From Leptolinea sp. UBA5203 (lineage in GTDB: Bacteria; Chloroflexota; Anaerolineae; Anaerolineales; Anaerolineaceae), in assembly GCA_002412765.1 (NCBI GenBank), contig DHVR01000073.1:1-8395 (forward strand): a DNA stretch of 8,395 nt, in the 5' to 3' direction. The notes beneath the pieces were generated by a model. It was given only the letters and a program-made list of their open reading frames with translations, ran no database searches and was not told the origin of the DNA. The position numbers and the translations under genes are program-made. This document shows, in pieces, positions 6,799-8,395 of this stretch (the first letter of the stretch is position 1; the number at the start of each line of letters is the position of its first letter).

Positions 6799-7953
6799 AT
6801 GGAAAAAGTAAACTTATTTGTACTGGAAAAATTAAAAGCAGAACTGGCTGAAAGCCCTTATGAAGCCATTTTGGTTTTTGGTGCCGATCATGTGCATTAT
6901 TTGAGTGGAGCCGTTTTACCCTCCATGTTCTCGCATAAAAGCGAACCTGTTTATTTCTTCATGGCTCAAGCCGCAGAACCGGTTTTGATTTGCCCTGCAA
7001 AATTGAAAAACACGTTGCTGCAGTTGGGCTGGGTGAAGAAAATTGTCACCTATCAACCCGCTCAAAACCCCTTGCTGCCTGCAGAAAATCTGCTGGAAGG
7101 GATCAAGGAAGTCGGCATGGATTTTGAGCGTATGTCTGTGGCTGTGTATGAGGACCTGCAAAAAGCGCTGCCTGCGCTTAAAATTAGTGCCTGCGATACC
7201 TGGCTGAAAGGTCTGCGCATGGTCAAGACGACTGCTGAATTGCAGCTTCTGGCTCATCTGGCCGCCACGACCGATCACGGCATTGCCGGCGCGATTCATC
7301 ATGTTCCCGTCCTGGGGGCTCGTTCTGAAAAATATATCGCCGAAGATCTTCGTGTGCATTGCATCGAGCGTGAGCTGGATTGTCAGGGGTATCATTCCCT
7401 GTCGTTGGCCGCAAGCGGATCACACTCTCAGAAAATCTGGCCTTTGGCTCCAAGTTACGGCATGGGCTGGGCAAAAACCTTGAACCCAGGAGATACGGTG
7501 CGGCTTGAAATGCGTTCCGTATTAAACGGCTACTGGTGTGATGCCGCGCGTATGCTGACCATGGGCACACCGGATGATAGTCAGAATGATGCCTATCAAT
7601 CCTTGGCGGTTTTGCGGGATGCCTTTGAGGCGGCCTTGCTGCCCGGTGTCAAAGCCAATGCGTTGTACCAGAAATTGATTCAAATTTCCGATGCAAACAA
7701 TATTCGGCTGGTGGAAGCATTAGGTGTTGGTCATGGGGTAGGAGTCACGCCCTATGAAGGACCCTTCCTGAATGCCTGGGACGAGACCGTCCTGAGCAGC
7801 GGGATGGTGGTGGTTCTGGACATCATGGTGCAGGCCTCCAATCAGGATTTATTCCGTATTCGGGAAACGTATCAACTGACAGCTTCCGGATTCACCAGAG
7901 CCGATTGGTATCAATCCTGGGATCAGCCATATATTCCGGCTTATACGTTCTAA
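6799..7953 (+). CDS. M24-fold (prolidase/creatinase-like) protein with degenerate metal site, second of a pair
   Basis: A 384-residue paralogue of the preceding gene, starting 7 bp after its stop. AGG at 6790-6792 overlaps that stop codon and suggests translational coupling. It shares the N-terminal LVFGADHVHYLSG motif (compare LLFGTDHLTYMS), the linker LRMVKTTAEL, and NGYWCD, GVGHGVG and SSGMVVVLD in the C-terminal domain. Mapped onto prolidase ligand spacing, the five positions are E237, D248, H312, D341 and R355. The equivalents of catalytic H192 and H291 are Y220 and Y319. It keeps the second aspartate that the first protein lost, while its first is changed to Glu. Both share the Glu-to-Asp and Glu-to-Arg replacements. 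The two may form a heteromer, but M24 active sites lie within single subunits, so simple complementation is not expected. Substrate unknown; a peptidase label would be unsafe. Confidence 0.9.
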   Translation: MEKVNLFVLEKLKAELAESPYEAILVFGADHVHYLSGAVLPSMFSHKSEPVYFFMAQAAEPVLICPAKLKNTLLQLGWVKKIVTYQPAQNPLLPAENLLEGIKEVGMDFERMSVAVYEDLQKALPALKISACDTWLKGLRMVKTTAELQLLAHLAATTDHGIAGAIHHVPVLGARSEKYIAEDLRVHCIERELDCQGYHSLSLAASGSHSQKIWPLAPSYGMGWAKTLNPGDTVRLEMRSVLNGYWCDAARMLTMGTPDDSQNDAYQSLAVLRDAFEAALLPGVKANALYQKLIQISDANNIRLVEALGVGHGVGVTPYEGPFLNAWDETVLSSGMVVVLDIMVQASNQDLFRIRETYQLTASGFTRADWYQSWDQPYIPAYTF

Positions 7954-7971
7954 TTTCAAATCAATATAAAG

Positions 7972-8002
7972 CAGATCTTCCACTTTGGAGGGTCTGTTTT
8001 TT
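7972..8002 (+). terminator. Strong intrinsic terminator after the M24 pair
   Basis: CAGATCTTCCA (7972-7982) pairs with TGGAGGGTCTG (7986-7996) as an 11-bp stem with two G-T wobbles and a 3-nt loop. Six T residues follow at 7997-8002. It starts 19 bp after the stop codon of the second M24 gene and is correctly oriented to end that transcript. Confidence 0.9.
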
Positions 8003-8065
8003 AATTAAAGCCAAAGATTAAGCAAGCTGGAATGTGAAATTAAAATCTGGATTGTGCAATTTCAC

Positions 8066-8097
8066 CGGGAACGGACTAAACCCGTTGGCTTGTTAAA
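8066..8097 (+). repeat. Short direct repeat, first copy, just before repeat element C
   Basis: It begins CGGGAACGGAC and ends CCCGTTGGCTTGTTAAA. A second copy with the same beginning, a slightly different middle and the end GTTGGCTTGTTAAA lies at 8365-8395. Each can form a small stem of AACGG with CCGTT. This copy ends 3 bp before repeat element C, so it may be part of the flanking context or a longer version of that element. Confidence 0.65.
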
Positions 8098-8100
8098 ATA

Positions 8101-8275
8101 CGTAGGGGCCAAGCATTCGTACGATCGTAGGTTGGAAATCATCCTGTCGAATGCTTTGCCCACCACGCCATACGGAAATTCAAATTATTGTTGGGAACCC
8201 TGTCCCGCAAAGGGCAAAGCATTTCGATTGCGACATAATTTTCGGACGCCTTATCGAAATGCTTGGCCTCTACGG
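8101..8275 (-). repeat. Interspersed nested-palindrome repeat, copy C (complete, inverted)
   Basis: This copy has the same 175-bp length as copy B but the opposite orientation. Its reverse complement aligns with 217-391 throughout, including the region between the inner arms. Bases 8101-8125 are the exact reverse complement of 366-390 (25 bp). The inner arms are AATGCTTTGCCC (8150-8161) and GGGCAAAGCATT (8212-8223). The right outer arm is CGAAATGCTTGGCCTCTACGG (8255-8275). The distance between inner arms is the same as in copies A and B, which suggests the folded structure is conserved. Confidence 0.87.
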
Positions 8276-8364
8276 TTCCCATTCCATTTACTTTAAATTT
8301 GGCAACACCGAAGCCCGGCTTGTGTAATTTATCCTCTCGACAGGCTCTCCCCTACGGGGACAGA

Positions 8365-8395
8365 CGGGAACGGACCCCGCCGTTGGCTTGTTAAA
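8365..8395 (+). repeat. Short direct repeat, second copy, at the window edge
   Basis: It matches 8066-8097 apart from a changed middle and a one-base length difference, and runs to the last base. Since the first copy lies directly before repeat element C, another copy of that element may start just beyond the window. Confidence 0.6.

Larger units (their letters stand above)
8003..8395. other. Gene-free right flank
   Basis: No credible gene is seen. The stretch holds an inverted copy of the 175-bp repeat at 8101-8275 and a direct repeat at 8066-8097 and 8365-8395. An 80-codon open frame at 8054-8296 runs across the repeat and lacks a ribosome binding site or recognisable sequence, so it is not called as a gene. 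Confidence 0.7.

Noticed and set aside
5631..7953. Naming the M24 genes pepQ or pepP
   Set aside because: Fold and spacing match, but most metal ligands and the catalytic histidines are missing, so a peptidase symbol would be misleading.
8054..8296. 80-codon plus-strand frame in the right flank
   Set aside because: It crosses repeat element C and has no supporting start signal.

Overview
This 8.4-kb window reads as a bacterial chromosome segment with five protein genes in three transcription units, flanked on both sides by copies of one short interspersed repeat. The style suggests an Anaerolineae-like member of the Chloroflexota: a very large soluble multi-GAF sensor kinase of the NarX/DegS class with a LuxR-type regulator, a lipoprotein with a classical lipobox, mid-range GC, and a repeat whose arms read like GTAGGGGCCAAGCATTCG. 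That placement rests on general resemblance only and was not checked by search.

Layout. Bases 1-685 hold no gene: a truncated repeat copy (1-129), a complete one (217-391), an unexplained hairpin (446-481) and a two-way terminator (614-657). On the minus strand, 4954 down to 686, lie a 1210-residue PAS/GAF histidine kinase and its NarL-type response regulator; the kinase stop codon directly abuts the regulator start codon. A 141-bp divergent intergenic region separates the kinase from a plus-strand gene for a small lipoprotein (5096-5515). After about 115 bp come two tandem plus-strand genes (5631-6791 and 6799-7953), 7 bp apart, encoding paralogous prolidase/creatinase-fold (M24) proteins, closed by a strong intrinsic terminator (7972-8002). 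Bases 8003-8395 hold no gene and carry a third repeat copy in opposite orientation.

How the genes may work together. The kinase and regulator form a self-contained two-component system; with no membrane segment, the kinase should sense a cytoplasmic or diffusible signal. Its divergent arrangement with the lipoprotein makes the lipoprotein and the M24 pair possible targets, but this is inference from position. The M24 pair is the most unusual content. Both proteins keep the exact spacing of the five prolidase metal-ligand positions, yet both have lost most of the ligands and both catalytic histidines, and both carry the same Glu-to-Asp and Glu-to-Arg changes. They are therefore unlikely to be ordinary Xaa-Pro peptidases, despite what automatic annotation would probably say.

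The flanking repeats are about 175 bp long and built as two nested inverted repeats. The complete left and right copies face each other in opposite orientation, so the whole five-gene block sits between inverted copies of a MITE-like element.
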